From Vibrio methylphosphonaticus (GTDB lineage: Bacteria; Pseudomonadota; Gammaproteobacteria; Enterobacterales; Vibrionaceae): 64,000 nt of DNA. The notes beneath the pieces are model-generated. The model was not told where the DNA came from. It worked only from the letters and a program-made list of their open reading frames with translations, and searched no databases. The stretch is from contig NZ_JAMKMS010000008.1 of the NCBI RefSeq assembly GCF_023634655.1, forward strand, positions 124,001 to 188,000, in the 5' to 3' direction. The position numbers and the translations under genes were made by a program. Positions 9,901-19,264 of the stretch are shown one piece after another; the stretch's first letter is position 1; each line of letters begins with the position of its first letter.

Positions 9901-10908
9901 ACGGTTGCGACCTGAACGCTTTGCATCATAAAGTTGTTTGTCAGCCTTATCGACTAAACTATCGTAAGTGTCTCCTGCGATGAACTCAGCCACGCCAAAT
10001 GATGCGGTCACGTTACCCATTTTATTTCCACTCTTACGATCTGTAATCGCCATTTTCTCAATGGACAGTCGGATAGAATCGGCAATCTGTCGCGCAACTC
10101 GTAGTGATTTATTCGGCACAATCAGCGCAAATTCTTCACCACCGAATCGATAAGCGCTTATTCCGCCACGGCAGGCTTGTTTAAGGCGTTGGGCGATGCC
10201 TTTTAGTATAGTGTCACCAAACAGATGCCCTAATTCATCGTTAAACTTCTTGAAATGGTCGATATCTAAGAAAATAAGGCTCAGTGGCTGTTTAGCGTCG
10301 CAGAACATGGTTAAGTCAGCGTCAAACGCACCACGGTTGTAAATCGACGTTAAGCTATCGAACATTGCGTTACATTGGACTTTCGCCAATTCAATTTTTA
10401 GGCGGGATATTTCGTCGCTAGCACTTTTTAATTGATTGTGAATAAAGTCGGTGGAGTTTCGAATGTCATTGGCTTCGTCTACGAGTTCTTGAATTAACGG
10501 CATGACTTCATCCAGCGTTGGGTTACTTCCAGGCTCAATGCTTGAACTTAGTCCATCAAAATTCTTAGTCAGTACCTTTGAAAAATCAGACGTGTCGGTG
10601 ATGGCATCTGTCATTGTGCTGGAGACCTCTGTTACCAGCGCTTCCATATTTTTTTTGAGATTGACAAGGTCGACTTCAGATTTGCCCGCGATATGCTCTC
10701 GATAAAGCGTATTCGCATTGACTGGAGGGAGTACATCGTAGTCTTTAAGTAGTGCATCGACTTGTTCATTGAGTTCCGGGATGGTCTGATCAACGTAGGT
10801 ATACCATAACGCATAGTTGGCAGGTGTGGCTGGAACATGATGCTTAACCATGAGAGGAACAGCTTTTTTTAAATTAGCTGCAGAGATTTGGAAATTGTTT
10901 TTTTTCAT
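9886..10908 (-). CDS. GGDEF diguanylate cyclase
   Basis: 340-aa cytoplasmic protein that makes c-di-GMP from GTP. The C-terminal half holds the GGDEF domain: DSLTSIYNRGAFD, then FLDIDHFKKFND with the metal Asp, then RFGGEEFALI as the signature, and the ending DKADKQLYDAKRSGRNR. An upstream helical region (~100-170) probably mediates dimerisation. No TM segment is seen. The start at 10908 is preferred because AAGGGATG precedes it on the minus strand; an in-frame ATG at 10959 lacks a ribosome site. It lies beside two HD-GYP genes of opposite predicted activity. Confidence 0.9.
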   Translation of the reverse strand: MKKNNFQISAANLKKAVPLMVKHHVPATPANYALWYTYVDQTIPELNEQVDALLKDYDVLPPVNANTLYREHIAGKSEVDLVNLKKNMEALVTEVSSTMTDAITDTSDFSKVLTKNFDGLSSSIEPGSNPTLDEVMPLIQELVDEANDIRNSTDFIHNQLKSASDEISRLKIELAKVQCNAMFDSLTSIYNRGAFDADLTMFCDAKQPLSLIFLDIDHFKKFNDELGHLFGDTILKGIAQRLKQACRGGISAYRFGGEEFALIVPNKSLRVARQIADSIRLSIEKMAITDRKSGNKMGNVTASFGVAEFIAGDTYDSLVDKADKQLYDAKRSGRNRVMPY

Positions 10909-11271
10909 GGTTTTTTCATCCCTTGACTCTATATCGATTGATGGCGTGTGCTTTGCCATCTAAGAGTATGTATTTAGTGTTCTTTAGGTTAATTATCTAA
11001 TGAGTTGCCCACATTGTCACTTTTGAAATGTTTATTTTGGCCCAATCGATATTGATTAACGTGATAGTGCTCTCATTTACTTTGCCCTGTTTTAGTCTGG
11101 TTGATGAATCGTTAGATAAAACAGCCATTAATCATAGAGTGTTAATTATTGGTGATTGGATGGGTTCGACGTCTATATTCGCTTCGGTAGATAAATCTTA
11201 CTAAGAAATAAACGATTACGCCCAACTACTCGTATTAAAAGCGACATTAATAAAAAGTTAGCTGAGTTCTC
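10909..11271. other. Divergent intergenic region, GGDEF / cryptochrome
   Basis: About 360 bp between divergent genes. Apart from the GGDEF gene's ribosome site and AT-rich promoter-like sequence I see no repeat, RNA or strong operator. Confidence 0.5.
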
Positions 11272-12621
11272 ATGACGGCGCAAATTGGACTTTACTGGTT
11301 TCACAATGATATGCGGTTGCATGATAACAGGTTGCTCCTGCAAGCAAGTATCGAAATGAAGCAGCTTCACTGCGTTCATATTGACACGATACAGACAAGC
11401 TTTGATGCTAGGTTTTCCCCGGTGACTTGTACAGGTGAGGCCAAAGCACAGTTTTGTCGGCAATCGAGAAATCAGCTGTCAGTGTCGTTGGCGGAGCTTG
11501 GCCAAGTGCTACATTCAATACACAATGTGGCGCTTAATAAAATTGTTGAGGAGTTCATCTTGACGCTTTCTCAACACCGAGTGACCACGTTTTACGTCGC
11601 GTTATCTTCGAGTTGGTATGTAGAGTTCATTGTTTCTCAGATTCGGCGACATTGTGCTCACATCCATATTAAGCGCGCGAACAGTGCGACCTTATTTGAT
11701 CAGGCTTCCCTGCCTTTTACGCTTGATGCTTTTCCAAAAAGCTTTTCTCGTTTTAGAGAGCAAGTCGAAACATTAGCAGTGAGCCCTACATGTGCGACGG
11801 TGACCTTTTTACCTCCACCAGTACAAACGGCTCGGCCTATCTCATCTTCATCGGAAAAATGGTCAGAGGCTTCCAGAAACCCGTTGGGAGAGATGGTTTA
11901 TGGTGGCGAAGAGAGTGGATTACGGCATGTTGAAGCGTACTTTGGCTCGCGTGCGGCCTCATCTTATAAGCAAACCCGTAACGAACTTGATGACTGGACG
12001 AGCTCAACGAAGTTTTCGTTATGGTTAGCTAATGGCAATGTGTCACCAAAGATAATTCTGGCACAGTTACGAGCTTACGAGGACTATTACACGGCCAATG
12101 ATTCTACTTACTGGATATTTTTCGAGTTACTTTGGAGGGAGTACTTCTACTGGTATAGCAATGCATTTGGTACCAAGCTTTTTGCCTTTGGAGGGACTCA
12201 AGGTAAAAAGCCGCTTACCACGTATAACGCTAACCACTTTCGACAGTGGGTGCATGGTGCAACGGCGTTCCCTATCGTGAATGCATGTATGAAGCAGCTT
12301 AACACAACGGGTTATATGTCTAATCGTGGTCGTCAGCTGGTAGCCAGTTGTTTGGTGCATGAACTGCGTTTGGATTGGCGTTTTGGTGCGAGTTACTTCC
12401 AACATGCTCTGATTGACTATGATGTAGGTTCAAATTGGGGAAACTGGCAGTACATCGCAGGAGTAGGTCCAGCGTCAAGAGCTGGCCGTAGATTTGACCT
12501 ACATAAACAGACACAGCTTTATGATTCAAAAGGCGCATTTATTTCAAAGTGGCAAGGCAGTAGTACTATCAATGCGACTGATGTTGTTGATGCCAGTGAC
12601 TGGCCAATTGAAAACGCCTAA
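11272..12621 (+). CDS. DASH-family cryptochrome/photolyase
   Basis: 449-aa flavoprotein. The N-terminal Rossmann domain begins IGLYWFHNDMRLHDN, the signature of photolyase/cryptochromes (antenna pterin domain). The C-terminal FAD domain contains WRRYF-like WREYFYW, SNRGRQLVASCLVHEL and ALIDYDVGSNWGNWQYIAGVG, diagnostic for CRY-DASH. These proteins repair cyclobutane dimers, mainly in single-stranded DNA, and may also signal. It is followed 8 bp later by a second photolyase in the same direction, so blue-light repair functions are grouped in an operon. Confidence 0.92.
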   Translation: MTAQIGLYWFHNDMRLHDNRLLLQASIEMKQLHCVHIDTIQTSFDARFSPVTCTGEAKAQFCRQSRNQLSVSLAELGQVLHSIHNVALNKIVEEFILTLSQHRVTTFYVALSSSWYVEFIVSQIRRHCAHIHIKRANSATLFDQASLPFTLDAFPKSFSRFREQVETLAVSPTCATVTFLPPPVQTARPISSSSEKWSEASRNPLGEMVYGGEESGLRHVEAYFGSRAASSYKQTRNELDDWTSSTKFSLWLANGNVSPKIILAQLRAYEDYYTANDSTYWIFFELLWREYFYWYSNAFGTKLFAFGGTQGKKPLTTYNANHFRQWVHGATAFPIVNACMKQLNTTGYMSNRGRQLVASCLVHELRLDWRFGASYFQHALIDYDVGSNWGNWQYIAGVGPASRAGRRFDLHKQTQLYDSKGAFISKWQGSSTINATDVVDASDWPIENA

Positions 12622-12629
12622 GGAAAGGT

Positions 12630-14183
12630 ATGAAAAACAATACAACGCTACGTCTTATTTTAGGTGACCAATTAAACCATGAGCATTCTTGGTTGGCACA
12701 GTGTGACGACAATGTGGTCTATGTGATGGCAGAGCTCAAGCAAGAATCAGAATACACGACACATCATATTCAGAAACAAGTGGCGTTTTTTTTGGCGATG
12801 ACGTCATTTGCCACGCACTTACGTTCTGAAGGGCATAATGTCGAATACCTAGATCTGGATAGGACGGCATGCTTCGATAGCCTAACGGAAATGCTCTCGT
12901 CGTTACTCATCCAATATGGCGCAACTAAATTTGAGTACCAACGTCCCGATGAATTTAGGTTGCGAAAACAGTTAATGGAATATGAAGTCGAGGGTGTCAC
13001 GATTACAGAGGCCTGTACAGAGCATTTCTTACTGCCATTTTCTGAAATCCCTCAATATTTTCGTCCTGAAAAACATGTGGTTATGGAGCATTTTTATCGG
13101 AAAATGCGAAAGCGCTTTAGGGTGCTGATGGATGACGAAGAGACACCATTGGGCGGAAAATGGAATTATGATTCAGAAAATCGAAGCAAACTTAAAAAGC
13201 AAGACCTAGAAAAAGTACCGGCTCCGTTGCTGTTTGCTAACCCTACGAGAAATATTGTTGCCCGGATAGACAGGCATCATTTACACCACATTGGTGAAAT
13301 AGGAGAACACCTAATTTGGCCAGTGGATCGTCAGCAGTCTATTTTATTGCTGAACCATTTCTGTCAGGTTTGCTTGCCTTTGTTTGGGCGTTTCCAAGAT
13401 GCAATGACCGCTGATACTGAGAGCATGTGGAGTCTTTACCATAGCCGATTCTCGTTTGCTCTTAATTGTAAATTACTGAGCCCGCATGAGGTGATTAACT
13501 GCGCTCTAGAAGCCTACGAAACCTCACAAGGTGTGGTAACCCTTCCACAAATTGAAGGGTTTATTCGGCAAGTACTAGGTTGGAGGGAGTACGTTCGTGG
13601 TATGTACTGGGCGAACATGCCAAATTATAGCGAGAAAAATGCGCTTAATGCGGTTCGGCCATTGCCCGATTTTTATTGGACAGGGAAGACCAATATGCGT
13701 TGCATGCAACACGCAATCTCTCAGTCATTAGAATGGGCATACGCACACCATATCCAACGTTTGATGGTAACAGGGAACTTTGCGTTGTTGACCGAGTTGA
13801 ACCCTAGTCAGGTCGATAACTGGTATCTTGGAATATATATTGACGCGATAGAATGGGTTGAAATGCCAAATACGAGGGGGATGGCCCTTTACGCTGATGG
13901 TGGATTAATCGCCACTAAGCCTTATGGTTCAAGTGGCAACTATATCAATAAAATGAGCGACTATTGCGCGGGTTGCCATTATAACGTTAAAGCTCGCTCC
14001 GGAGAGGAAGCCTGCCCGTTTAACGGACTTTATTGGCGCTTTATGCACAAACACCGCGATACGTTGGCGACCAATCCACGTACAGCAATGATTTATCGCA
14101 CTTGGGATCGTATGGCGCCTGAGGTCCAAGATGAGCATTTGTTGACGGCAGAGCTTAACCTTTCCCGAATTGAGCAGTTGTAG
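12630..14183 (+). CDS. phrB: Fe-S bacterial cryptochrome/(6-4) photolyase
   Basis: 517 aa. The N-terminus TLRLILGDQLNHEHSWL is typical of the FeS-BCP (deoxyribodipyrimidine photolyase-related) family, whose characterised member PhrB repairs (6-4) photoproducts. The C-terminal DYCAGCHYNVKARSGEEACPFNGLYW holds Cys residues of the [4Fe-4S] cluster, and TGNFALLTELNPSQVDNWYLGIYIDA is the conserved FAD region. The ribosome site AAGGAAAGG lies just after the CRY-DASH stop, indicating co-transcription. CRY-DASH plus FeS-BCP together cover both major UV lesions. Confidence 0.9.
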   Translation: MKNNTTLRLILGDQLNHEHSWLAQCDDNVVYVMAELKQESEYTTHHIQKQVAFFLAMTSFATHLRSEGHNVEYLDLDRTACFDSLTEMLSSLLIQYGATKFEYQRPDEFRLRKQLMEYEVEGVTITEACTEHFLLPFSEIPQYFRPEKHVVMEHFYRKMRKRFRVLMDDEETPLGGKWNYDSENRSKLKKQDLEKVPAPLLFANPTRNIVARIDRHHLHHIGEIGEHLIWPVDRQQSILLLNHFCQVCLPLFGRFQDAMTADTESMWSLYHSRFSFALNCKLLSPHEVINCALEAYETSQGVVTLPQIEGFIRQVLGWREYVRGMYWANMPNYSEKNALNAVRPLPDFYWTGKTNMRCMQHAISQSLEWAYAHHIQRLMVTGNFALLTELNPSQVDNWYLGIYIDAIEWVEMPNTRGMALYADGGLIATKPYGSSGNYINKMSDYCAGCHYNVKARSGEEACPFNGLYWRFMHKHRDTLATNPRTAMIYRTWDRMAPEVQDEHLLTAELNLSRIEQL

Positions 14184-14532
14184 CACCTGTCATTTGCGAA
14201 GAAGACTTATGTTTGTAACGTCTTAGGTGATGCTATTTTTATTAGTGGGCGCAACTTTCGTTGAGGCGCAACGTCGCGAGCAATATTTAACATACGGCCA
14301 ATTTCGTTGCCACTTCTTGCGCCAAACAAACGGTTTCTGACAACAAGCACAAACTTTGCTCGGAAGGTAACGCTTCGTGTGCATGCACGTTTCCCTATAA
14401 ATTTACTTCGTTGTTGGTTTTGTGAATTTGATACGCTAGTAGATGAAGTAAGATCATGATTCAGAATAATTTCTCCCTTCTAGCGCTATTATTATCTATC
14501 CTATAATTAACAGCAGACACCAAGGAATCGTT
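14184..14532. other. Intergenic region before phzF-like gene
   Basis: About 350 bp without a convincing gene. A -10-like TATAAT lies at 14502-14507, about 30 bp before the next start. GC-rich short dyads and two GCGCAAC repeats (14250s-14270s) are present but no recognisable RNA or attC site. Confidence 0.4.
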
Positions 14533-15330
14533 ATGCAGCTAGATATTTACCAAGTTAATGCGTTTACCAGCGAGCCTTTTAAAGGTAATCCTGCTGGTGT
14601 GTGCATCACTCAAGATCCGCTGCCTGCTTCTTTAATGCTGTCGATTGCCAAAGAAATGGCAATATCGGAAACCGCCTTTCTGTCTCTCTCCGATAGACGC
14701 TTGCGTTGGTTTACTCCGAAGGTTGAAGTCGCACTGTGCGGACATGGAACATTGGCCACGGTCAAAGTAATGGATGAGTTAGGGTTGCTGACTGACGGGC
14801 AATTCTCTTTTCAAACACTGTCTGGGGAACTCCATGCGCAAAAAAGTGGCGAGCGTATTTCGCTCGATTTTCCCTTATACCGGGCAGAAAAATGCGACCG
14901 ACCAAGCCCAAGTAAATATGAAGCGTTAGGCCTTAAAGAAGACGACATCGCGTATTGGGCTGAGTTTGAAGGAGGTAAGGATTTTGTTGTATTGAAACAT
15001 GAAGAAACCCTACGACAACTGACTCCGAACTTTCATCAACTCTTATTATGTGAAGGACGAGCGATGGCCGTGACCGCACAGTCAAATCGTCCGGATATAG
15101 ACTTTATTGCACGCTATTTTGCCCCGTGGGTAGGTGTGAATGAAGATCCTGTCACAGGCTCGGCTTATTGTGCGCTCGCCCCTTATTGGGCAGAGCAACT
15201 CAATAAGTGTTCTTTGATAGGCTATCAAGCGTCAGAGCGCGGTGGCTATGTTGGCATGATGTTGAAAGATGATCGCATAGAATTAACGGGACAAGCGGTG
15301 ACGCTAATCAGAGGAACCATTAGTGTTTGA
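14533..15330 (+). CDS. PhzF-family isomerase/epimerase
   Basis: 265-aa cytoplasmic enzyme of the diaminopimelate-epimerase fold. Signature stretches are VNAFTSEPFKGNPAGVC with the catalytic-site loop, ISETAFLS (Glu acid/base), RWFTPKVEVALCGHGTLA, and NEDPVTGSAYCALAPYW near the C-terminus. Substrate unknown; most members outside phenazine clusters are uncharacterised, and no other phz gene is nearby. AAGGAATCGTT precedes ATG 14533. The 3' end overlaps the next gene by 8 bp, so the three genes from here to 16188 form an operon. Confidence 0.88.
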   Translation: MQLDIYQVNAFTSEPFKGNPAGVCITQDPLPASLMLSIAKEMAISETAFLSLSDRRLRWFTPKVEVALCGHGTLATVKVMDELGLLTDGQFSFQTLSGELHAQKSGERISLDFPLYRAEKCDRPSPSKYEALGLKEDDIAYWAEFEGGKDFVVLKHEETLRQLTPNFHQLLLCEGRAMAVTAQSNRPDIDFIARYFAPWVGVNEDPVTGSAYCALAPYWAEQLNKCSLIGYQASERGGYVGMMLKDDRIELTGQAVTLIRGTISV

Positions 15331-15955
15331 CCAAATATGGCGACCAAAGCTCGTTCGTTTTATACAGCAAGAAATGACAACAGACGCAGCACATGATTTA
15401 AACCATGTATTGCGCGTGGTAAGAACGGCGACACAACTTGCGTTGGCGGAAGGCGCTAACTTGGACATTGTACTGCCAGCCGCCTATTTACATGACTGTT
15501 TTACTTATCCCAAAGACCATCCAGAGAGAAAGCAAAGTTCATTCATTGCAGCCAACAAGGCCTGCGACTTTCTCTCGACAATGGGTTATCCAGAATCACA
15601 TGTGAGTGCCATCCATCATGCGATTGTTGCTCATAGTTATTCCGCTAACATCGAAGCTACCTCGATAGAAGCGCGAGTGGTCCAAGATGCAGATAGACTC
15701 GATGCTCTGGGCGCCGTAGGTGTGACTCGTTGTATTCAGGTCTCGGCAAGCTTAGGACGAACACTATATTCACTAAACGATCCATTTTGTGAGCAAAGAT
15801 CGCCAGATGATAGCGAGTTTACAATCGACCACTTTTATACCAAGTTGTTTTCGATCGCCAAAACGATGAGAACAGAAGCGGGTCGAAATGAAGCAATGGT
15901 AAGGGTGGAATTTATGCAGTCTTATTTAACCCAATTAGCACGAGAAATATCATGA
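15323..15955 (+). CDS. HD-domain phosphohydrolase, YedJ-like
   Basis: 210 aa starting at GTG 15323 inside the end of the phzF-like gene. Metal-binding HD residues are seen in DAAHDLNHVLRV, AAYLHDCF, a His pair HHAIVAHSY and VQDADRLDALGAVG. This matches the YedJ group of small soluble HD hydrolases, which act on phosphorylated small molecules or nucleotides; the true substrate is unknown. The stop overlaps the following ATG (ATGA). Confidence 0.85.
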   Translation: MFDQIWRPKLVRFIQQEMTTDAAHDLNHVLRVVRTATQLALAEGANLDIVLPAAYLHDCFTYPKDHPERKQSSFIAANKACDFLSTMGYPESHVSAIHHAIVAHSYSANIEATSIEARVVQDADRLDALGAVGVTRCIQVSASLGRTLYSLNDPFCEQRSPDDSEFTIDHFYTKLFSIAKTMRTEAGRNEAMVRVEFMQSYLTQLAREIS

Positions 15956-16188
15956 TAGAACATCAAATCGAAAGAAAGCGCTTTGTATACAGTAAAGACG
16001 GCCAGGAGGGGGTATTGGATTATAAATTGACGGATAATCGAGTTAATTTTACTCATACTTTTGTTCCCGATGCTTTTCGTGGTCAAGGGGTCGCGAAACA
16101 ATTGGTTGCCGAAGGGCTAAGTTGGGCAAAATCCCAAGGGTATGAAATAGAAGCGGATTGTTGGTACGTGGCAAAAGCTCTGTCTTAG
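15952..16188 (+). CDS. Small GNAT-like N-acetyltransferase
   Basis: 78 aa, ATGA overlap with the previous gene. The acetyl-CoA pyrophosphate loop is visible as DAFRGQGVAKQLVAEGL, and the protein has the compact single-domain length of the COG2388 (YidJ/GNAT-like) group. Function unknown. Confidence 0.8.
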   Translation: MIEHQIERKRFVYSKDGQEGVLDYKLTDNRVNFTHTFVPDAFRGQGVAKQLVAEGLSWAKSQGYEIEADCWYVAKALS

Positions 16189-16276
16189 GAGTCAGCTTGA
16201 TTTATTTATGGGTCAAAATCGTTGTTTGGTAATTATAGTGGTTTGGTAGTTATAGTCATAGTTGTTGGGTAACGAT

Positions 16277-16361
16277 AATTGATGAGTAAGAATAATTGTC
16301 CAGCAAGAACAATTGATGAGTAAGAACAATTGACTAGTAAGAATAAGTGACAGGTAAGAAT
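16277..16361 (+). repeat. 17-bp degenerate tandem repeat, five units
   Basis: Units start at 16277, 16294, 16311, 16328 and 16345 (AATTGATGAGTAAGAAT-like), and a more degenerate sixth precedes them at 16260. They lie between two convergent genes immediately before a bidirectional terminator. Confidence 0.85.
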
Positions 16362-16364
16362 AAG

Positions 16365-16397
16365 AAAAGGGATGCCGGCTGAGTGGCATCCCTTTTG
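16365..16397. terminator. Bidirectional terminator between convergent genes
   Basis: AAAAGGGATGCC and GGCATCCCTTTT form a perfect stem around a short loop, with A and T tracts on the two sides. It serves the GNAT operon (plus) and the antiporter gene (minus). Confidence 0.88.
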
Positions 16398-16426
16398 AGT
16401 TCTATCCTTGTTGGCTATCTCTTAAC

Positions 16427-17902
16427 TTAGGCAACAACGATAAAGAATAGTGTGGTCGCAATAATACCAATCAGAGCATATGGGAACTGAGTGGTGGCAT
16501 GCTGCATGGATGTACACCCTGAGCCTTGTGCTGACAAGACGGTAGAGTCACTAAAGAAACATGAGTGACTACCCGCCGCAGAAGCCGAAAGCATCGCTGC
16601 AATGGTCAGGTGCAATGGAACACCAATTTGGTTTGCTAGAGGCAAAATAATAGGCATTGCTACTGCAAAGGTTCCCCATGACGAGGCTGACGCAAAGACA
16701 AGTCCACCAGTAATCAAGAAGATAAGTGCAGGAAAGTACTGTGGCGACAAGTATGGGCTCGCGGTTTCAATGACAAACTGAGTGAGGCCAAGAGAATCAT
16801 TGACACTTTTCAGCATGAAGCCACCAATAACGGTCGCAAGTGGCAGTAGCATGACCTTAATACCATCGTAAACTGCATCAAATAACTCATTCATCGTGAC
16901 GAGCTTTTGGATGCCGTAAAAACAGATGGTAAAAATAATGGCAACAAAGACGCCGGCCAGTAGATCAATCCCAAAGTACCAACTCGCCCCAACAAGAACA
17001 ATCATTGGTAGCATGAAGTTAATCAAACCCATCGTTGGATTTGAATGCGCTTTTATGTCCGCACCAAAATCGATATCCGTCGCACCATCCGGTTTTACTT
17101 GGCCATTTTTCGCCCGTGCTTCCGCAATTTTCATCGCGCCTAGATCTGGCATTTTGCCCATTGCGACTAGGAATACAATAATCAATGTTACCCAACCGTA
17201 CGCCATGTAAGGAATGGCTTGAATATAAGCAGCAATACCTTGACCTGGTTCGGCGACGCCATTGGCTTCCAATAAGGAACTAAAGAAAATAGCCCAGGTG
17301 GAAATTGGCACCAAAATACAGATAGGGGCGGCGGTAGAGTCCACCATATATGCCAGTTTTTCACGAGATACTTGGTAGCTATCGGTGATTTTTTTCATCG
17401 ATGACGAGATAGCAATTGCATTAAGGTAATCATCAATAAAAATCAAAATGCCGAGGAAAAAGGTCATCAAAAGTGATTGATTACGGCTTTTAACTTTATT
17501 AACCAGCATGTCACTAAAGCTTAAGATACTGCCGCCTTTTTCTAGCACTGCAATTAGCCCGCCCATTAAGCCGCAGACCAAAATGATCCAAGCAATGGTC
17601 TCATTCATCATGACATCCATAGAGATGCCAACGATTTGTTCAACAGCTTCGGTAGGGTTAATCAGCAGAACACCTGCAATGGTGCCGCTAAAGAGTGCTT
17701 CGACGGTTCGGTGTGTCGTTAAGGCAAAGACCAAAACTAAACTCGTGGGTAATAAACTCATCCATCCATAACTTTCACCTGGAATGTGATTCAATCCAAT
17801 CGTGGTGAAAGTGATGAACAAAAACACGATGCTAAGACTTACTGCCACGTGTTTACTACTGAGCTTAAACGGCGCATCCAGCGCCTTGGTTTGGGTAGTC
17901 AT
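16427..17902 (-). CDS. NhaC-family Na+/H+ antiporter-like transporter
   Basis: 491-aa inner-membrane protein with about eleven hydrophobic segments. Two features are typical of the NhaC family: ISSSMKKITDSYQVSREKLAYMVDSTAAPICILVPISTW and the ASAAGSHSCFFSDSTVLSAQGSG stretch near the C-terminus. The gene lies 18 bp downstream of puuA and is probably co-transcribed with it. No PuuP-type importer is visible, so this protein may provide polyamine-coupled transport or pH/ion balance; that is inference from position only. Confidence 0.88.
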   Translation of the reverse strand: MTTQTKALDAPFKLSSKHVAVSLSIVFLFITFTTIGLNHIPGESYGWMSLLPTSLVLVFALTTHRTVEALFSGTIAGVLLINPTEAVEQIVGISMDVMMNETIAWIILVCGLMGGLIAVLEKGGSILSFSDMLVNKVKSRNQSLLMTFFLGILIFIDDYLNAIAISSSMKKITDSYQVSREKLAYMVDSTAAPICILVPISTWAIFFSSLLEANGVAEPGQGIAAYIQAIPYMAYGWVTLIIVFLVAMGKMPDLGAMKIAEARAKNGQVKPDGATDIDFGADIKAHSNPTMGLINFMLPMIVLVGASWYFGIDLLAGVFVAIIFTICFYGIQKLVTMNELFDAVYDGIKVMLLPLATVIGGFMLKSVNDSLGLTQFVIETASPYLSPQYFPALIFLITGGLVFASASSWGTFAVAMPIILPLANQIGVPLHLTIAAMLSASAAGSHSCFFSDSTVLSAQGSGCTSMQHATTQFPYALIGIIATTLFFIVVA

Positions 17903-17920
17903 AGAAACAAATTCCTTCTG

Positions 17921-19264
17921 TTATGCCGAGTGTAACATCCAGTCGATTTCTAGCGGCGTGATGATGCGCTCAAATTCGATGAGTTCACTCTGTTTGCAAG
18001 CAAGATAGAGATCGATGAAGTCCTTAGAGAAATACTCACCTAATTCACTGTTTTCGAGTTGAGTTAGGGCATCGGACATGCGTGTAGGCAAGTCGATAGC
18101 GGTATCGCTCAGGGCAGGGGGACATTGATCTTGATTATAATTATTACTCGCTAGTACTGCAGAGAGCACAACGGCAGCGAGGATGTAAGGGTTTACGTCA
18201 GCGCCGGCAATGCGGTGCTCTATGCGACGGTTTTTTCCGTCACTGATTGGAATACGTAAGGCAACGCCTCGGTGGTTCTCTCCCCAATCGGCTTTGGTCG
18301 GAACATAAGCTCCTGGGACAAAGCGACGGTATGAGTTGACGTTAGGACACAGCAATGCCATTGAGTCAGAAATATGAGACAGCATAGCGGTAAGGGTTTG
18401 ATAAAAAAGCGGACTTGCAGAGTCATCTGGTTGAGAGAACAGGTTGTTACCTTGGTCATCAACCAGACTGATGTGCATGTGTTGACCGTTGCCCGCTTCT
18501 TCTAGGAATGGTTTAGCCATGAATGTCGCATCAAAGCCGTGTTTATGAGCAATTTGTTTGATGAGGCGTTTTGAAAAGATGATTTCATCACAAACACGTA
18601 GTACATCTTGAGAGTGATTAAAGTTAATTTCAAATTGACCCGGCGCCGATTCAGACAATGCGCCTGCGGTGTTCAACCCTTGTTGTGCGGCTGCATTGTT
18701 TAAATCCGCCAGGAAATCAGCATAATCATCAAGCCCATCAACGTCGTAGACTTCGGTATCACGTTCGCGACGATTTTTTGTTGGGTTAATAGCGGTTTGC
18801 AACTCGCCGTTCTCCCCACGTACTTTGTCGATTAGGTAAAACTCAAGTTCAAGTGCTACGACCGGAAATTGGTTGTTGCTGTGAAGCTGATTCAGCATGC
18901 GGTCGATAATATTACGAATGAAAAGGTGGTGCGGTGTTTTACCGTCATCTTCCATCATGCTGAGTAAAATTTGTCCGGTTTGCTCTTTTGCCGTCGGTAG
19001 TAGGCTACCGAGAACGGGAAAGCATAGGTTGTCGGGTTCACCAAGATCTTCGCCTAACCCTGCAGATTCAACTACGGCACCTTTTGTATCCAACGAGATA
19101 GTGGAAAGAGGGAGTGCGACGCCTTTAGCAAGTTTGTCCAGCGCATTAACTGGGATTCGTTTGCCTCTTGGGGTTCCGTTTAAGTCGGTAAATATAAGGT
19201 CAACGTACTCAATTTCAGGCCAATTTTGGCGAAAATTTTTAACTTCCTGTAGATATGCTTCCAT
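17921..19264 (-). CDS. puuA: Gamma-glutamylputrescine synthetase
   Basis: 447 aa, glutamine-synthetase fold. It ligates glutamate to putrescine with ATP, the first step of the Puu pathway. GS-type features include VALELEFYLID, FDATFMAKPFLEEAGNGQHMHISL, the PNVNSYRRFVPGAYVP segment and NRRIEHRIAGADVNPY. Assignment as PuuA rather than GlnA rests on the shorter length, the divergent N-terminus (EVKNFRQNWPEIEYVDLIFTDLNGTPRGKR) and the surrounding puu genes. It is divergent from puuD with a ~340-bp control region and is followed by the NhaC-type gene. Confidence 0.92.
   Translation of the reverse strand: MEAYLQEVKNFRQNWPEIEYVDLIFTDLNGTPRGKRIPVNALDKLAKGVALPLSTISLDTKGAVVESAGLGEDLGEPDNLCFPVLGSLLPTAKEQTGQILLSMMEDDGKTPHHLFIRNIIDRMLNQLHSNNQFPVVALELEFYLIDKVRGENGELQTAINPTKNRRERDTEVYDVDGLDDYADFLADLNNAAAQQGLNTAGALSESAPGQFEINFNHSQDVLRVCDEIIFSKRLIKQIAHKHGFDATFMAKPFLEEAGNGQHMHISLVDDQGNNLFSQPDDSASPLFYQTLTAMLSHISDSMALLCPNVNSYRRFVPGAYVPTKADWGENHRGVALRIPISDGKNRRIEHRIAGADVNPYILAAVVLSAVLASNNYNQDQCPPALSDTAIDLPTRMSDALTQLENSELGEYFSKDFIDLYLACKQSELIEFERIITPLEIDWMLHSA

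Noticed and set aside
12127..12538. Minus-strand ORFs inside the CRY-DASH gene
   Set aside because: Antisense shadows of a conserved gene, with no recognisable domains.
14240..14440. Integron attC site or VCR-like repeat
   Set aside because: Some AAC/GTT-like cores and dyads occur, but no paired R and L boxes with the expected spacing and no cassette structure.
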